From positions 1 through 64,000 of the forward strand of contig NZ_JALDAX010000005.1 of assembly GCF_022698145.1 (NCBI RefSeq): a stretch of 64,000 bases of DNA, read 5' to 3'. The stretch's first letter is position 1. Each line of letters starts with the position of its first letter. The notes under the pieces were generated by a model that worked only from the letters and a program-made list of their open reading frames with translations, was not told the DNA's origin and ran no database searches. The position numbers were made by a program, and so were the translations under genes. Shown one piece after another: positions 44,562 through 53,659 of the stretch. This stretch comes from Streptomyces spinosisporus (GTDB lineage: Bacteria; Actinomycetota; Actinomycetes; Streptomycetales; Streptomycetaceae).

Positions 44562-45719
44562 TTACGGCAGGTTGCGCGCCATGACGATGCGCTGGACCTG
44601 GTTGGTGCCCTCGTAGATCTGCGTGATCTTGGCGTCGCGCATCATGCGCTCCACCGGGTAGTCACGGGTGTAGCCGTAGCCGCCGAGGAGTTGGACGGCG
44701 TCCGTGGTGACCTCCATCGCGACGTCCGAGGCGAAGCACTTGGCGGCGGCGCCCTGGAAGGTGAGGTCCTTGTCGCCGCGCTCGGAGGCGGCAGCGGCCT
44801 GGTAGGTCAGGGCGCGGGCGGCCGAGATCTTCATGGCCATGTCGGCGAGCATGAACTGGATGCCCTGGAAGTCGGCGATCGGCTTGCCGAACTGCTTGCG
44901 CTCCTGGACGTAGCCCTTGGCGTAGTCGAGGGCGCCCTGGGCGACGCCGAGGGCCTGGGCGGCGATGGTGATGCGGGTGTGGTCCAGGGTCTGCATCGCG
45001 GTGGCGAAGCCCGTGCCCTCCTCGCCGATCATGCGGTCGGCCGGGATGCGGACGTTGTCGAGGTAGACCTCGCGGGTCGGGGAGCCCTTGATGCCGAGCT
45101 TCTTCTCCGGGGCACCGAAGGAGACGCCCTCGTCGGACTTCTCGACGACGAAGGCCGAGATGCCCTTGGAGCGCTTGGTGGGGTCGGTCACGGCCATGAC
45201 CGTGTAGTACTCGCTGACGCCGGCGTTGGTGATCCAGCGCTTGACGCCGTTGAGGACCCAGGAGTCGCCGTCGCGGACCGCGCGCGTCTTCATGCCGGCC
45301 GCGTCGGAGCCGGCGTCCGGCTCGGACAGGCAGTAGGAGAACATGCCCTCGCCCTTGGCGAGCGGGGTCATGTACTTCTTCTTCAGCTCCTCGGAGCCGG
45401 AGAGGATGACGGGCAGCGAGCCCAGCTTGTTCACGGCCGGGATCAGGGAGGAGGAGACGCACACGCGCGCCACCTCCTCGATCACGATCACGGTGGCCAG
45501 CGCGTCCGCGCCCGCCCCGCCGAACGCCTCGGGGACGTGCACGGCGTGCAGGTCGCCCGCGACGAGGGCGTCGAGCGCCTCCTGCGGGAAGCGGGCCTCC
45601 TCGTCCACCGCGGCGGCGTACGGCGCGATCTTCGCCTCGGCCAGTGAACGGATCGCGTCGCGGAGCATGTCGTGCTCCTCGGACGGGCGGTACAGGTCGA
45701 AGTCAGCCGATCCGGCCAA
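44562..45719 (-). CDS. Acyl-CoA dehydrogenase
   Basis: This 385-residue flavoprotein introduces a 2,3 double bond into acyl-CoA, passing electrons to ETF. The family signatures are present: FSYCLSEPDAGSDAAGMKTRA (signature 1), WVLNGVKRWITNAG, and near the C-terminus the signature-2 stretch QLLGGYGYTRDYPVERMMRD. The catalytic glutamate lies in QIYEGTNQVQRIVMARNL. Length fits short/branched-chain or butyryl-type enzymes. A nearly perfect 18-base palindrome lies 44 bases upstream of its start, a likely operator (45763-45780). Confidence 0.94.
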   Translation of the reverse strand: MAGSADFDLYRPSEEHDMLRDAIRSLAEAKIAPYAAAVDEEARFPQEALDALVAGDLHAVHVPEAFGGAGADALATVIVIEEVARVCVSSSLIPAVNKLGSLPVILSGSEELKKKYMTPLAKGEGMFSYCLSEPDAGSDAAGMKTRAVRDGDSWVLNGVKRWITNAGVSEYYTVMAVTDPTKRSKGISAFVVEKSDEGVSFGAPEKKLGIKGSPTREVYLDNVRIPADRMIGEEGTGFATAMQTLDHTRITIAAQALGVAQGALDYAKGYVQERKQFGKPIADFQGIQFMLADMAMKISAARALTYQAAAASERGDKDLTFQGAAAKCFASDVAMEVTTDAVQLLGGYGYTRDYPVERMMRDAKITQIYEGTNQVQRIVMARNLP

Positions 45720-45762
45720 GGTCTCTCACGCTCCAAGGACGCTTGATGACGAACGGTGGTGA

Positions 45763-45780
45763 TAACGCTAATTACCGTTA
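45763..45780. promoter_or_regulatory. 18-bp palindromic operator candidate
   Basis: TAACGCTAATTACCGTTA is symmetric at every position except one base pair (positions 6 and 13). It lies in an AT-rich island between the divergent acyl-CoA dehydrogenase and UDP-glucose dehydrogenase genes, nearer the former. Its length and symmetry fit a TetR- or GntR-type dimer site. Confidence 0.5.
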
Positions 45781-45803
45781 AGTAACTCAAATTTTAGGGG
45801 GCG

Positions 45804-45826
45804 GCTCACGTCAGTGATACGTGAGC
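45804..45826. promoter_or_regulatory. 8-bp inverted repeat between acd and ugd
   Basis: GCTCACGT and ACGTGAGC face each other over 7 bases, 97 bases before the UDP-glucose dehydrogenase start. It could be an operator or an RNA hairpin. Confidence 0.35.
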
Positions 45827-45922
45827 TTGGCGACAGCGGGAAATGTGCCCACCGAAGGGCCGCGGCACGCCCCGGATATGCTCGGGCACCGCAGCGAACG
45901 CCGTACCCCCAATGGAGCATCC

Positions 45923-47266
45923 ATGAGCCTCAAGATCACCGTGATCGGCACCGGCTATCTCGGCGCCACCCACGCCGCGGCCATGGCCGAGCTGGGCTTC
46001 GAGGTGCTCGCCCTGGACGTCGTGCGGGAGAAGATCGAGAAGCTCCAGCGGGCCGAGGCGCCGATGTTCGAGCCGGGCCTGGAGGAGCTGCTGCGCAAGC
46101 ACGTGGCCGGGTTCGAGGGCTCCAGCGGGCGGCTGCGCTTCACCCAGGACTGGGCGGAGGTCGGCGCCTTCGGCGATGTGCACTTCGTGTGCGTGAACAC
46201 CCCGCAGAAGCACGGCGAGTACGCCTGCGACATGTCCTACGTCGACGCCGCGATCGCCTCGCTCGCCCCGCATCTGACCGGCCCCGCGCTGGTCGTCGGC
46301 AAGTCCACCGTGCCGGTCGGCTCCGCGGACCGGCTCGCCGCCTATCTCGCCGGGCACGCGCCGGCCGGGCAGGACGCCGAGCTGGCCTGGAACCCGGAGT
46401 TCCTGCGCGAGGGCTTCGCCGTGGACGACACCCTGCACCCCGACCGGATCGTGGTCGGCGTGCGCAGCGAGCGGGCGGAGAAGCTGCTGCGCGAGGTGTA
46501 CGCGACGCCGGTGTCCGAGGGGACGCCGTTCGTCGTCACCGACTTCCCGACCGCCGAGCTGGTGAAGACCTCCGCGAACTCCTTCCTCGCCACCAAGATC
46601 TCCTTCATCAACGCCATGGCCGAGATGTGCGAGGCCTCCGGCGGCGACGTCGCCAAGCTCGCCGAGGCGATCGGGTACGACGACCGGATCGGCAGGAAGT
46701 TCCTGCGGGCCGGCATCGGCTTCGGCGGCGGCTGTCTGCCCAAGGACATCCGGGCGTTCATGGCGCGCGCCGGTGAGCTCGGGGCCGACCAGGCGCTGAC
46801 CTTCCTGCGCGAGATCGACTCGATCAACATGCGCCAGCGCGGCCAGATGGTGGAGCTGGCCCGGGAGGCGCTCGGCGGCGGTTCCTTCCTGGGCAAGCGG
46901 GTCGCGGTGCTCGGTGCCACCTTCAAGCCGGACTCGGACGACGTACGCGACTCCCCGGCGCTGAACGTCGCCGGGCAGATCCACCTCCAGGGCGGCCAGG
47001 TGACCGTCTACGACCCCAAGGGCATGGAGAACGCCAGCCGAGTCTTCCCGACGCTCGGCTACGCGCAGAGCGCGACGGAGGCGGTGCGCGGCGCCGATGT
47101 CGTACTGCATCTGACGGAGTGGCGGGAGTTCCGGGAGCTGGACCCGGCGGAGCTGGGCGCGGTCGCGGCGACCCGGCTGATCCTGGACGGGCGCAACGCG
47201 CTCGACCCCCAGCTGTGGCGCAAGGCCGGGTGGACGTACCGGGCGATGGGCCGCCCGACGGCCTGA
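45923..47266 (+). CDS. ugd: UDP-glucose 6-dehydrogenase
   Basis: The enzyme oxidises UDP-glucose to UDP-glucuronate with two NAD+ molecules. The 447-residue protein has the N-terminal Rossmann motif ITVIGTGYLGATHAAAMAELG, GKSTVPVGSADRL, EFLREGFAVDD, the central SANSFLATKISFINAMAEMCE and the catalytic Cys271 in GIGFGGGCLPKDIRA. The C-terminal UDP-binding domain begins near VAVLGATFKPDSDDVRDSP. The ATG has GGAG 6 bases upstream. UDP-glucuronate could feed teichuronic-type polymers ligated by the LCP enzymes, though no operon link is seen. The transcript ends at a strong bidirectional terminator. Confidence 0.95.
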   Translation: MSLKITVIGTGYLGATHAAAMAELGFEVLALDVVREKIEKLQRAEAPMFEPGLEELLRKHVAGFEGSSGRLRFTQDWAEVGAFGDVHFVCVNTPQKHGEYACDMSYVDAAIASLAPHLTGPALVVGKSTVPVGSADRLAAYLAGHAPAGQDAELAWNPEFLREGFAVDDTLHPDRIVVGVRSERAEKLLREVYATPVSEGTPFVVTDFPTAELVKTSANSFLATKISFINAMAEMCEASGGDVAKLAEAIGYDDRIGRKFLRAGIGFGGGCLPKDIRAFMARAGELGADQALTFLREIDSINMRQRGQMVELAREALGGGSFLGKRVAVLGATFKPDSDDVRDSPALNVAGQIHLQGGQVTVYDPKGMENASRVFPTLGYAQSATEAVRGADVVLHLTEWREFRELDPAELGAVAATRLILDGRNALDPQLWRKAGWTYRAMGRPTA

Positions 47267-47308
47267 TCCCCGTCGTACACCCGACGGCCTGATCCTCACG
47301 TACGGGAC

Positions 47309-47349
47309 GACGCCGGTTCGGCCGAGGCTCAGTCGGCCGAACCGGCGTC
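47309..47349. terminator. Bidirectional terminator, ugd and CGNR gene
   Basis: A perfect 17-bp stem (GACGCCGGTTCGGCCGA with its complement) has a 7-base loop. It sits between two convergent genes, 43 bases from each, so it can serve both. Confidence 0.85.
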
Positions 47350-47391
47350 TCGTTGCATTCTGCACCACCCGCCTGTGAGGCCGCGGGGGAA

Positions 47392-47892
47392 CTACTTCGC
47401 GCGGTAGCGGCGCATCTTCTCGCGCGCCCCGCACACCTGCATCGAGCACCAGCGGCCGCGGCCCGCCGGGCTGCGGTCGTAGTACGCCCAGTGGCAGGTG
47501 ACGGCCTCGCAGGCCTTGAGGCGGGCCCAGGTGCCCTCGACCAGGGCGCCGGCGACGGCGGCCGCGACGCGGGAGAGCAGGGGGCCGTGGTCCGCGGGGG
47601 CGAGGGCGGCCGTGCCGTCGCGTTGGTCGACCGTCACCACCAGCGGTGCCCGCGCGAGCAGCTCGCCCAGCGGGGTCACCGCGCGGTGCGGCGGGTGGCC
47701 GGCATGGGCGAGCAGCGCCGCGCGCAGCGACTCGCGCAGCTCGCGGGCCTGCTCCAGCTCGTCCGGAGCGAGTCCGAAGGGCGCCCGGCCCTCCGCCGTG
47801 TCCAGCGCGTCGGCGCCCGTCTCCACGTCCAGCGTGTTCACCAGCGACTCGACGAGGGCCAGACCGCCGGGTGCGGCGGATCTCTCACTCAT
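47392..47892 (-). CDS. CGNR zinc-finger protein (ABATE domain)
   Basis: This 166-residue putative regulator has an N-terminal ABATE-like helical region (about 10-115, LVNTLDVE, ELRESLRAALLAHAGHP). The C-terminal CGNR zinc finger reads LKACEAVTCHWAYYDRSPAGRGRWCSMQVCGAREKMRRYRA, with the cysteine pairs C-x4-C and C-x4-C and the R-W-C-S-M core. Such proteins are thought to bind nucleic acid and often sit beside VOC/glyoxalase genes. Here two VOC genes are divergent from it, so it may regulate them, but its target is unknown. Confidence 0.88.
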   Translation of the reverse strand: MSERSAAPGGLALVESLVNTLDVETGADALDTAEGRAPFGLAPDELEQARELRESLRAALLAHAGHPPHRAVTPLGELLARAPLVVTVDQRDGTAALAPADHGPLLSRVAAAVAGALVEGTWARLKACEAVTCHWAYYDRSPAGRGRWCSMQVCGAREKMRRYRAK

Positions 47893-47980
47893 GCTTGCGA
47901 CGTTACCTCCAATGCGCCAGTATGCAGTAACCGTTACCGGTTACCGACTTCTATGGGTAACCGCACTCGAGGAGGAAGTC

Positions 47981-48340
47981 ATGGCTCTCGCCAAACTGGG
48001 CGCCGTCGTCCTGGACTGTCCCGACCCGGGCGCGCTGGCCGGGTTCTACGCCGGGATCCTGGGCGGCACCGTCGAGACGGAGGACGGGTGGGCGGACCTC
48101 ACCACCCCCGACGGCCGCGCGCTGGCCTTCCAGGCCGCCCCCGGCCATGTGGCGCCGGAGTGGCCCGCCCCGGACCGCTCGCAGCAGTTCCATCTGGACC
48201 TGACCGTCGACGACCTGGACGCGGCCGAGGAAGGCGTCCTCGCCCTCGGCGCGAAACCCCTGGACACCGACGACCGCTCACGCACCTTCCGCGTGTACGC
48301 CGACCCGGCTGGGCACCCGTTCTGCCTCTGCGCCTGCTGA
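47981..48340 (+). CDS. VOC family (glyoxalase-like) protein
   Basis: This 119-residue protein has the two beta-alpha-beta-beta-beta modules of the vicinal-oxygen-chelate fold: LGAVVLDCPDPGALAGFYAGILGG, then HLDLTVDDLDAAEEGVLALGAKPL and YADPAGHPFCLC. These 'VOC domain' streptomycete proteins have no proven substrate. The ATG follows a GAGGAGGAA site. It is followed 19 bases later by a paralogue of 128 residues, with which it shares many identical segments, so the two arose by tandem duplication and are probably cotranscribed. Confidence 0.9.
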   Translation: MALAKLGAVVLDCPDPGALAGFYAGILGGTVETEDGWADLTTPDGRALAFQAAPGHVAPEWPAPDRSQQFHLDLTVDDLDAAEEGVLALGAKPLDTDDRSRTFRVYADPAGHPFCLCAC

Positions 48341-48359
48341 CGCGATCCAGGAGGACACC

Positions 48360-48746
48360 ATGCCCGTCGCCCGCTTCCGCTCCGTCGTGATCGACTGCCC
48401 CGATCCGCTCGCGCTCGCCGGGTTCTACGCCGCGGTCGGCGGCGGCACCCCTCAGGCGGAGGACGACGACTGGGTCGTGCTCCGCGTCCCGGACGGGCCG
48501 CGGCCGGCCTTCCAGCGGGCGGAGGGCTTCACCCCGCCCGAGTGGCCCCGCCCGGACCGCTCGCAGCAGTTCCACGTCGACTTCGACGCCGGCTCCACCT
48601 GGCAGGAGATCGACGCGGCGCACGAGAAGGTGCTGGCGCTGGGCGCCCGCCCGCTGGACCTGGAGGACCGCGAGAAGAAGGACTTCCAGGTCTACGCCGA
48701 CCCGGCCGGCCACCCGTTCTGCCTGTGCCGGATCGAGGAACCGTAG
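48360..48746 (+). CDS. VOC family (glyoxalase-like) protein, tandem paralogue
   Basis: This 128-residue VOC protein has the same pattern as its upstream neighbour (VVIDCPDPLALAGFYAAVGGG, WPRPDRSQQFHVDF, ALGARPLDLEDREKKDFQVYADPAGHPFCLC). It has an extra TWQEIDAAHEK insert between the two modules. The start follows a GGAGGA site 4 bases upstream. The family may act in resistance or as metal-dependent lyases or dioxygenases; no substrate can be inferred. It is convergent with the degenerate M19 gene. Confidence 0.9.
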   Translation: MPVARFRSVVIDCPDPLALAGFYAAVGGGTPQAEDDDWVVLRVPDGPRPAFQRAEGFTPPEWPRPDRSQQFHVDFDAGSTWQEIDAAHEKVLALGARPLDLEDREKKDFQVYADPAGHPFCLCRIEEP

Positions 48747-48764
48747 GCAGGGGCCGGGGCCGCC

Positions 48765-49871
48765 TCAGCCGTCCAGGTCGGCGATGTTCGCCGTCGACGG
48801 CCGGCGGCGTTGCTGGGCCGCGCGGGCGGTGAAGTCGGCGCCGCGCAGGACGCGTTGGACATTGCCCCAGGTGAGCAGGGCGATGTGGGACTCGGTCCAG
48901 CCGCGGTGCAGCAGTTCGGCGATGAGGTGCGGATAGCGGGAGGCGTCGGCGAGGTCCTGGGGGTGGGCGGTGCCGGCGTCGAAGGTGCCGGACAGGCCGA
49001 CGCACTCCGGTCCCGCCACCTCGCGCACATGGTCGAGATGGTCGGCGACCGCCCGCACGGACGGCCCCGTCTGCTCCGGGGTGAGCGGCACCATGCACAG
49101 GCCCTTGGCGGCGCCGAGTCCGGCGAGCAGGTCGTCGGGGAGGTTGGCCGGGTGGGGGCGCAGGGCGCGGGCTGCGGAGCGGGTGAACAGCACCGGAGCC
49201 CGGGAGACCGCGAGGACGCGGGCGACGGTGTCCGTGGAGGCGCCGGAGAGGTCGGCGAGGACACCGAGCCGGTTCATCTCGCGCACCACCTCCTCGCCGA
49301 ACCGGGTGAGCCCCGTCTCGCCCGCCCAGGACACCCCGGACAGCGTCAGGACCCGCAGGCCGAGCGAGTGCAGGGCGCGCAGCACACCGAGGGAGTCGTC
49401 GAGGGCGGCGGCCTGGGCGGGGCCGAGCAGGACGGCGATGCGGCCGCAGTGCCGGGCGTCGGTGGCCTGCCCCGCCGTGCACACCAGCCGCAGGCCGTCG
49501 GGGTGCGCCCCCACGACGCTCTTGACCAGGTCCAGCTGCTCCAGGGTCGCGCCGACGGCACGGTCCCGCACGATGCCCTCCGGCAGGTGCAGCGACCAGA
49601 ACAGCGCACCGACGTGGCCCGCGCGCAGCCGCGGCACGTCCGTGTCGACGGAGCTCTCGCCGAGCTCCAGGTCGTACCAGTGCAGATGCCTCAGGGCCCA
49701 CGGCAGTCCGCTGTAGCCGTCGGCCACGGGGTGGGCCGTGAGGATGGCGCGGGCGCGCTCCAGCTGGGTGCCGTCCGGATCGGAGACCGGTGCGCGGGGC
49801 TCGTCCTCGAAGAGGTCGGGCACCGCGTCGAGTCCACCGGTGGTGTGCAGTTCGTCCTGGAGGTCTGCCAT
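48765..49871 (-). CDS. Degenerate M19 membrane-dipeptidase homologue (probable pseudoenzyme)
   Basis: This 368-residue protein clearly aligns with renal-dipeptidase family M19 and with the intact paralogue next door, but the metal site is gone. The H-x-D of [10 protein letters not shown] is DGYSGLPWAL here (Tyr53, Gly55). The bridging Glu region GAEGG is replaced by GPAQA. DLSH has become DLSG, FSHSSAR has become FTRSAAR, and GGDYDG has become SGTFDA. The rest of the scaffold ([42 protein letters not shown]) is preserved with no stop or frameshift, so the gene is under selection. A non-enzymatic or ligand-binding role is inferred. Confidence 0.85.
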   Translation of the reverse strand: MADLQDELHTTGGLDAVPDLFEDEPRAPVSDPDGTQLERARAILTAHPVADGYSGLPWALRHLHWYDLELGESSVDTDVPRLRAGHVGALFWSLHLPEGIVRDRAVGATLEQLDLVKSVVGAHPDGLRLVCTAGQATDARHCGRIAVLLGPAQAAALDDSLGVLRALHSLGLRVLTLSGVSWAGETGLTRFGEEVVREMNRLGVLADLSGASTDTVARVLAVSRAPVLFTRSAARALRPHPANLPDDLLAGLGAAKGLCMVPLTPEQTGPSVRAVADHLDHVREVAGPECVGLSGTFDAGTAHPQDLADASRYPHLIAELLHRGWTESHIALLTWGNVQRVLRGADFTARAAQQRRRPSTANIADLDG

Positions 49872-50001
49872 GGCGCGCTCCGTACCTCGTGTTCTTCCCC
49901 AGGGGGGTACGGCTCACCGTCGCACGGCGGCGCGGGGGCTTCCTGGTGGGTGCGGCGTTCGGGCGTACGCCGCACCTCTCAGGACTTCCGGGCCGCCCGG
50001 C

Positions 50002-51195
50002 TCAGCCCTCGCGGCCGTCCAGCGACTCGATCGTGGCGTTGGACACCGGGCGGGTCGCCTGCAGCTCGCGTGCCACGTCCTCGGCCGCGCCCAGCACCCG
50101 TACCGAGTTCTGCCAGGTCACCTTGGCCAGGTCGGCCTTCGACCAGCCGCGGTCCAGCAGTTCGGCGATGAGGTTGGGATAGCCGGAGACGTCGCCGAGG
50201 CCGTCGGGGGTGAAGGCCGTGCCGTCGTAGTCGCCGCCGATGCCGAGGTGGTCGACGCCGGCGACCTCGCGCATGTGGTCCAGGTGGTCGGCGACCGTCG
50301 CGACCGTGGCGACCGGGCGCGGGGTGCGCTCCTCGAAGGCGCGGTGGAGCTTCATCGCCTCCTCGCTGGTGTCCAGGTGGTGGAAGCCGTGCGCGCGCAG
50401 GTTCTCGTCGGCCGCGGCCGTCCAGTCCACGGCGGCCTGCAGCACGAACTTCGGCACGAACGTCACCATCGCGACGCCGCCGTTGCCGGGGAGGCGCTCC
50501 AGGACGTCGTCCGGGATGTTGCGGGGGTGGTCGCACACGGCGCGCGCCGAGGAGTGGGAGAAGATCACCGGCGCGGACGTGGCGTCGAGCGCGTCGCGCA
50601 TCGTCGTCGCCGCCACGTGCGAGAGGTCGACGAGCATGCCGAGCCGGTTCATCTCCCGCACGACCTCGCGCCCGAACGCGGACAGCCCGCCGACGTTCGG
50701 CTCGTCGGTCGCCGAGTCCGCCCAGGGGTTGTTGTCGTTGTGGGTGAGCGTCATGTAGCGCACGCCCAGCTCGTACAGCCCGCGCAGGGTGCCGAGCGAG
50801 CAGTTGATGGAGTGGCCGCCCTCGGCCCCCATGAGCGAGGCGATACGGCCGTCCTGCCGGGCCCGCTCCATGTCGGCGGCGGTCAGCGCGGGCGCCAGGT
50901 CCGCCGGATGACGCGCCAGCAACTGCCGTACGCAGTCGATCTGTTCGAGCGTCGCCGGCACCGCGTCCGGCAGGTCCGAGCGGACGTACACCGACCAGTA
51001 CTGCGCACCGACGCCGCCCTCACGCAGCCGCGGGATGTCGGTGTGCAGATGGGCGTTCTGGTGCTGGGCGATGTCCCGGGCGTCGAGGTCGTAGCCGGTC
51101 TTGCGCAGCGCCCAGGGCAGGTCGTTGTGCCCGTCGACGACCGGGAACTCGCGCAGCAGCGAGCGGGCCTCCTCCAGCGAGGTCATCCGCGTCAC
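50002..51195 (-). CDS. M19 family dipeptidase
   Basis: This 397-residue TIM-barrel zinc dipeptidase has the metal ligands of the family: His23 and Asp25 in [14 protein letters not shown], the bridging Glu in [11 protein letters not shown], His in [11 protein letters not shown], and His in [11 protein letters not shown]. The substrate-side [11 protein letters not shown] also survives. It hydrolyses dipeptides, possibly D-amino-acid-containing ones. The GTG start overlaps the purE stop (GTGA), so it is coupled to purK-purE; an ATG nine bases inside the frame is an alternative. No membrane anchor is visible. Confidence 0.92.
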   Translation of the reverse strand: MTRMTSLEEARSLLREFPVVDGHNDLPWALRKTGYDLDARDIAQHQNAHLHTDIPRLREGGVGAQYWSVYVRSDLPDAVPATLEQIDCVRQLLARHPADLAPALTAADMERARQDGRIASLMGAEGGHSINCSLGTLRGLYELGVRYMTLTHNDNNPWADSATDEPNVGGLSAFGREVVREMNRLGMLVDLSHVAATTMRDALDATSAPVIFSHSSARAVCDHPRNIPDDVLERLPGNGGVAMVTFVPKFVLQAAVDWTAAADENLRAHGFHHLDTSEEAMKLHRAFEERTPRPVATVATVADHLDHMREVAGVDHLGIGGDYDGTAFTPDGLGDVSGYPNLIAELLDRGWSKADLAKVTWQNSVRVLGAAEDVARELQATRPVSNATIESLDGREG

Positions 51196-51719
51196 TTCCC
51201 CGAGCCGAAGCCGAAGCCGCCCGAGCCCTCGACCTTGGACCGCAGGCGCTTGCCCTTCTCGGTGGCCTGGTCGTTCAGCTCCTGCTGGAACTCGCGCATG
51301 CGGGCCAGCAGGTCCTCGTCGTGGGCGGCGAGGATACGGGCCGCGAGCAGTCCGGCGTTGCGGGCGCCGGCGACGGAGACGGTCGCGACGGGGACGCCGG
51401 CCGGCATCTGCACGATCGACAGGAGGGAGTCCATGCCGTCCAGGTACTTCAGCGGCACGGGCACGCCGATCACCGGCAGCGGGGTCACGGAGGCCAGCAT
51501 GCCCGGGAGGTGGGCCGCGCCGCCCGCACCCGCGATGATCACCTTCAGTCCGCGCTCGGCGGCCTGCTCGCCGTAGGAGATCATCTCGCGCGGCATGCGG
51601 TGCGCGGAGACGACGTCCACCTCGTAGTCGATCTCGAACTCGTCGAGGGCCTGGGCGGCGGCCTCCATGACGGGCCAGTCGGAGTCCGACCCCATGACGA
51701 TGCCTACAACAGGGCTCAT
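51192..51719 (-). CDS. purE: 5-(carboxyamino)imidazole ribonucleotide mutase
   Basis: This enzyme moves the carboxylate of N5-CAIR to C4, giving CAIR in purine synthesis. The 175-residue class I PurE has the substrate motif [39 protein letters not shown] and VGVPVPL-type loop ([23 protein letters not shown]). It forms an octamer in known structures. It overlaps purK by four bases (ATGA) and the M19 gene at its end, so the three form one transcription unit. Confidence 0.96.
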   Translation of the reverse strand: MSPVVGIVMGSDSDWPVMEAAAQALDEFEIDYEVDVVSAHRMPREMISYGEQAAERGLKVIIAGAGGAAHLPGMLASVTPLPVIGVPVPLKYLDGMDSLLSIVQMPAGVPVATVSVAGARNAGLLAARILAAHDEDLLARMREFQQELNDQATEKGKRLRSKVEGSGGFGFGSGK

Positions 51720-52855
51720 TCTGTGATGGTGCCTCTCAGGTAGCCGGCTGCGTGACGGGCGCGCTCCAGCACGTCGTCCAGGTCCTCGCCGTAAGTGTTG
51801 ACGTGGCCCACCTTGCGGCCCGGCTTCACGTCCTTGCCGTACATGTGGATCTTCAGCTGGGGGTCGCGCGCCATGCAGTGCAGATACGCGGAGTACATGT
51901 CCGGGTAGTCGCCGCCGAGGACGTTGACCATGACCGTCCACCTCGCGCGCGGGCGGGGGTCGCCGAGGGGCAGGTCGAGGACCGCGCGGACGTGGTTGGC
52001 GAACTGGCTGGTGATCGCGCCGTCCTGGCTCCAGTGGCCGCTGTTGTGCGGGCGCATCGCCAGTTCGTTGACGAGGATGCGTCCGTCGCGGGTCTCGAAC
52101 AGCTCGACGGCGAGATGACCGACGACGCCCAGCTCCTTGGCGATGGTCAGGGCCATCTCCTCGGCCCGCAGCGCCAGGGACTCGTCCAGGCCGGGGGCCG
52201 GTGCGATCACGGTGTCGCAGACGCCGTTGACCTGCCGGGACTCGACGACCGGGTAGGCGACGGCCTGGCCGTGCGGGGAGCGGACCACGTTGGCGGCGAG
52301 TTCGCGGACGTAGTCGACCTTCTCCTCGGCGAGGACGGGCACGCCCGCCCGGAACGGGTCGGCGGCCTCCTCGGCGGAGTCGACGACCCACACGCCCTTG
52401 CCGTCGTAGCCGCCGCGGACGGTCTTGAGGACCACGGGGAACCCGTCGCCCTCGGCCGCGAAGGCGGCCACGTCGGCCGGGTCGCTCACGATCCGGTGCC
52501 GTGGGCACGGGATGCCGAGCGCGTCGAGCCGCGCGCGCATCACGCCCTTGTCCTGGGCGTGCACCAGCGCGTCAGGGCCGGGGCGCACGGGGATGCCGTC
52601 CGCCTCCAGGGCCCGCAGGTGCTCGGTGGGCACATGCTCGTGGTCGAAGGTGATCACGTCACAGCCCCTCGCGAACGCGCGCAGCGTGTCGAGGTCGCGG
52701 TAGTCGCCCACGACGACATCGCCGACGACCTGCGCCGCGGAATCCTGAGGGGTGTCACTGAGGAGCTTGAACTGGATGCCCAGCGGGATGCCTGCTTCGT
52801 GTGTCATACGAGCGAGCTGGCCCCCGCCGACCATGCCGACTACCGGGAACGTCAC
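51716..52855 (-). CDS. purK: 5-(carboxyamino)imidazole ribonucleotide synthase
   Basis: This ATP-grasp enzyme carboxylates AIR with bicarbonate to N5-CAIR, supplying PurE. The 379-residue protein starts [18 protein letters not shown] and shows [25 protein letters not shown] (ATP-grasp) and [33 protein letters not shown]. The first gene of the purKE-M19 unit, it is divergent from the GtrA gene with 216 bases between. That gap shows a TAGCAT -10-like box on the plus strand near 53014, but I see no purine riboswitch. Confidence 0.96.
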   Translation of the reverse strand: MTFPVVGMVGGGQLARMTHEAGIPLGIQFKLLSDTPQDSAAQVVGDVVVGDYRDLDTLRAFARGCDVITFDHEHVPTEHLRALEADGIPVRPGPDALVHAQDKGVMRARLDALGIPCPRHRIVSDPADVAAFAAEGDGFPVVLKTVRGGYDGKGVWVVDSAEEAADPFRAGVPVLAEEKVDYVRELAANVVRSPHGQAVAYPVVESRQVNGVCDTVIAPAPGLDESLALRAEEMALTIAKELGVVGHLAVELFETRDGRILVNELAMRPHNSGHWSQDGAITSQFANHVRAVLDLPLGDPRPRARWTVMVNVLGGDYPDMYSAYLHCMARDPQLKIHMYGKDVKPGRKVGHVNTYGEDLDDVLERARHAAGYLRGTITE

Positions 52856-53071
52856 GCACCCAGGGTATCGGCCGCGCCGGCGCCACCCGTTTCCGGCCGT
52901 TTGCCGCAGCTCTTACCGGGTTCTATCCGGACGTTTGCCACTCTTCCCGTGTTCTTTGCGACCTGTTTCCGACCCGTGAGCGCATCCACAGGAGTTTATG
53001 AAGGGTGGTGGTTAGCATGGCTGAGTTGACGCGAACGACCACGCACCTACCGGACGGGGGCCTTCAGGACC

Positions 53072-53626
53072 ATGGAACAGGGTTCCTCAGGGCTGCGAAG
53101 GCTCGCACATGAGATCGCCAAGTTCGGTGCGGTGGGTGCGCTCGGCACGGTGGTGAACTTCGGCGTCTCCAACATGCTGTGGCATCTGACCAGCCTGCAG
53201 GCGGTGCGGGCCAATGTGATCGCCACCGTCGTCGCCATCTGCGTCAACTATCTGGGCTTTCGCTACTTCACCTACCGGGACCGCGACAAGAGCGCGCGGA
53301 CCAGGGAACTCTCGCTGTTCCTGGCGTTCAGCGCCGTCGGCCTGGTGATCGAGAACGGCGTGCTGTACGCCGCGATCTACGGCTTCGGCTGGGACAGCTC
53401 GCTGCAGCGCAACATCTTCAAGGTCGTCGGCATCGGGCTCGGCACGCTGTTCCGGTTCTGGTCCTACCGCTCCTGGGTGTTCCGTGCGCTGCCCGCCCGT
53501 GAGGCGCTCCCGGACGCGGAATCGTTCCTGGAGGAGGCCGAGGTGCAGACCGAGGTCACGACCGGGACCAAGACCGGGGCCAAGAACGTGGTCGAGCAGC
53601 CGAAGGCGAAGCAGCGGGTCAGCTGA
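53072..53626 (+). CDS. GtrA family membrane protein
   Basis: This 184-residue protein has four membrane helices (about 10-35, 45-65, 82-105, 115-135). The GtrA signature begins FGAVGALGTVVNFGVSNMLWHL and continues NYLGFRYFTYRD and FRFWSYRSWVFR. GtrA-like proteins flip or assist transfer of polyprenyl-linked sugars for envelope glycosylation. The last 50 residues are charged and disordered. It is convergent with the histidine kinase gene. Confidence 0.9.
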   Translation: MEQGSSGLRRLAHEIAKFGAVGALGTVVNFGVSNMLWHLTSLQAVRANVIATVVAICVNYLGFRYFTYRDRDKSARTRELSLFLAFSAVGLVIENGVLYAAIYGFGWDSSLQRNIFKVVGIGLGTLFRFWSYRSWVFRALPAREALPDAESFLEEAEVQTEVTTGTKTGAKNVVEQPKAKQRVS

Positions 53627-53659
53627 GGCCGCACGCGCCTGTCCCTTCGCGGCCCGGCG

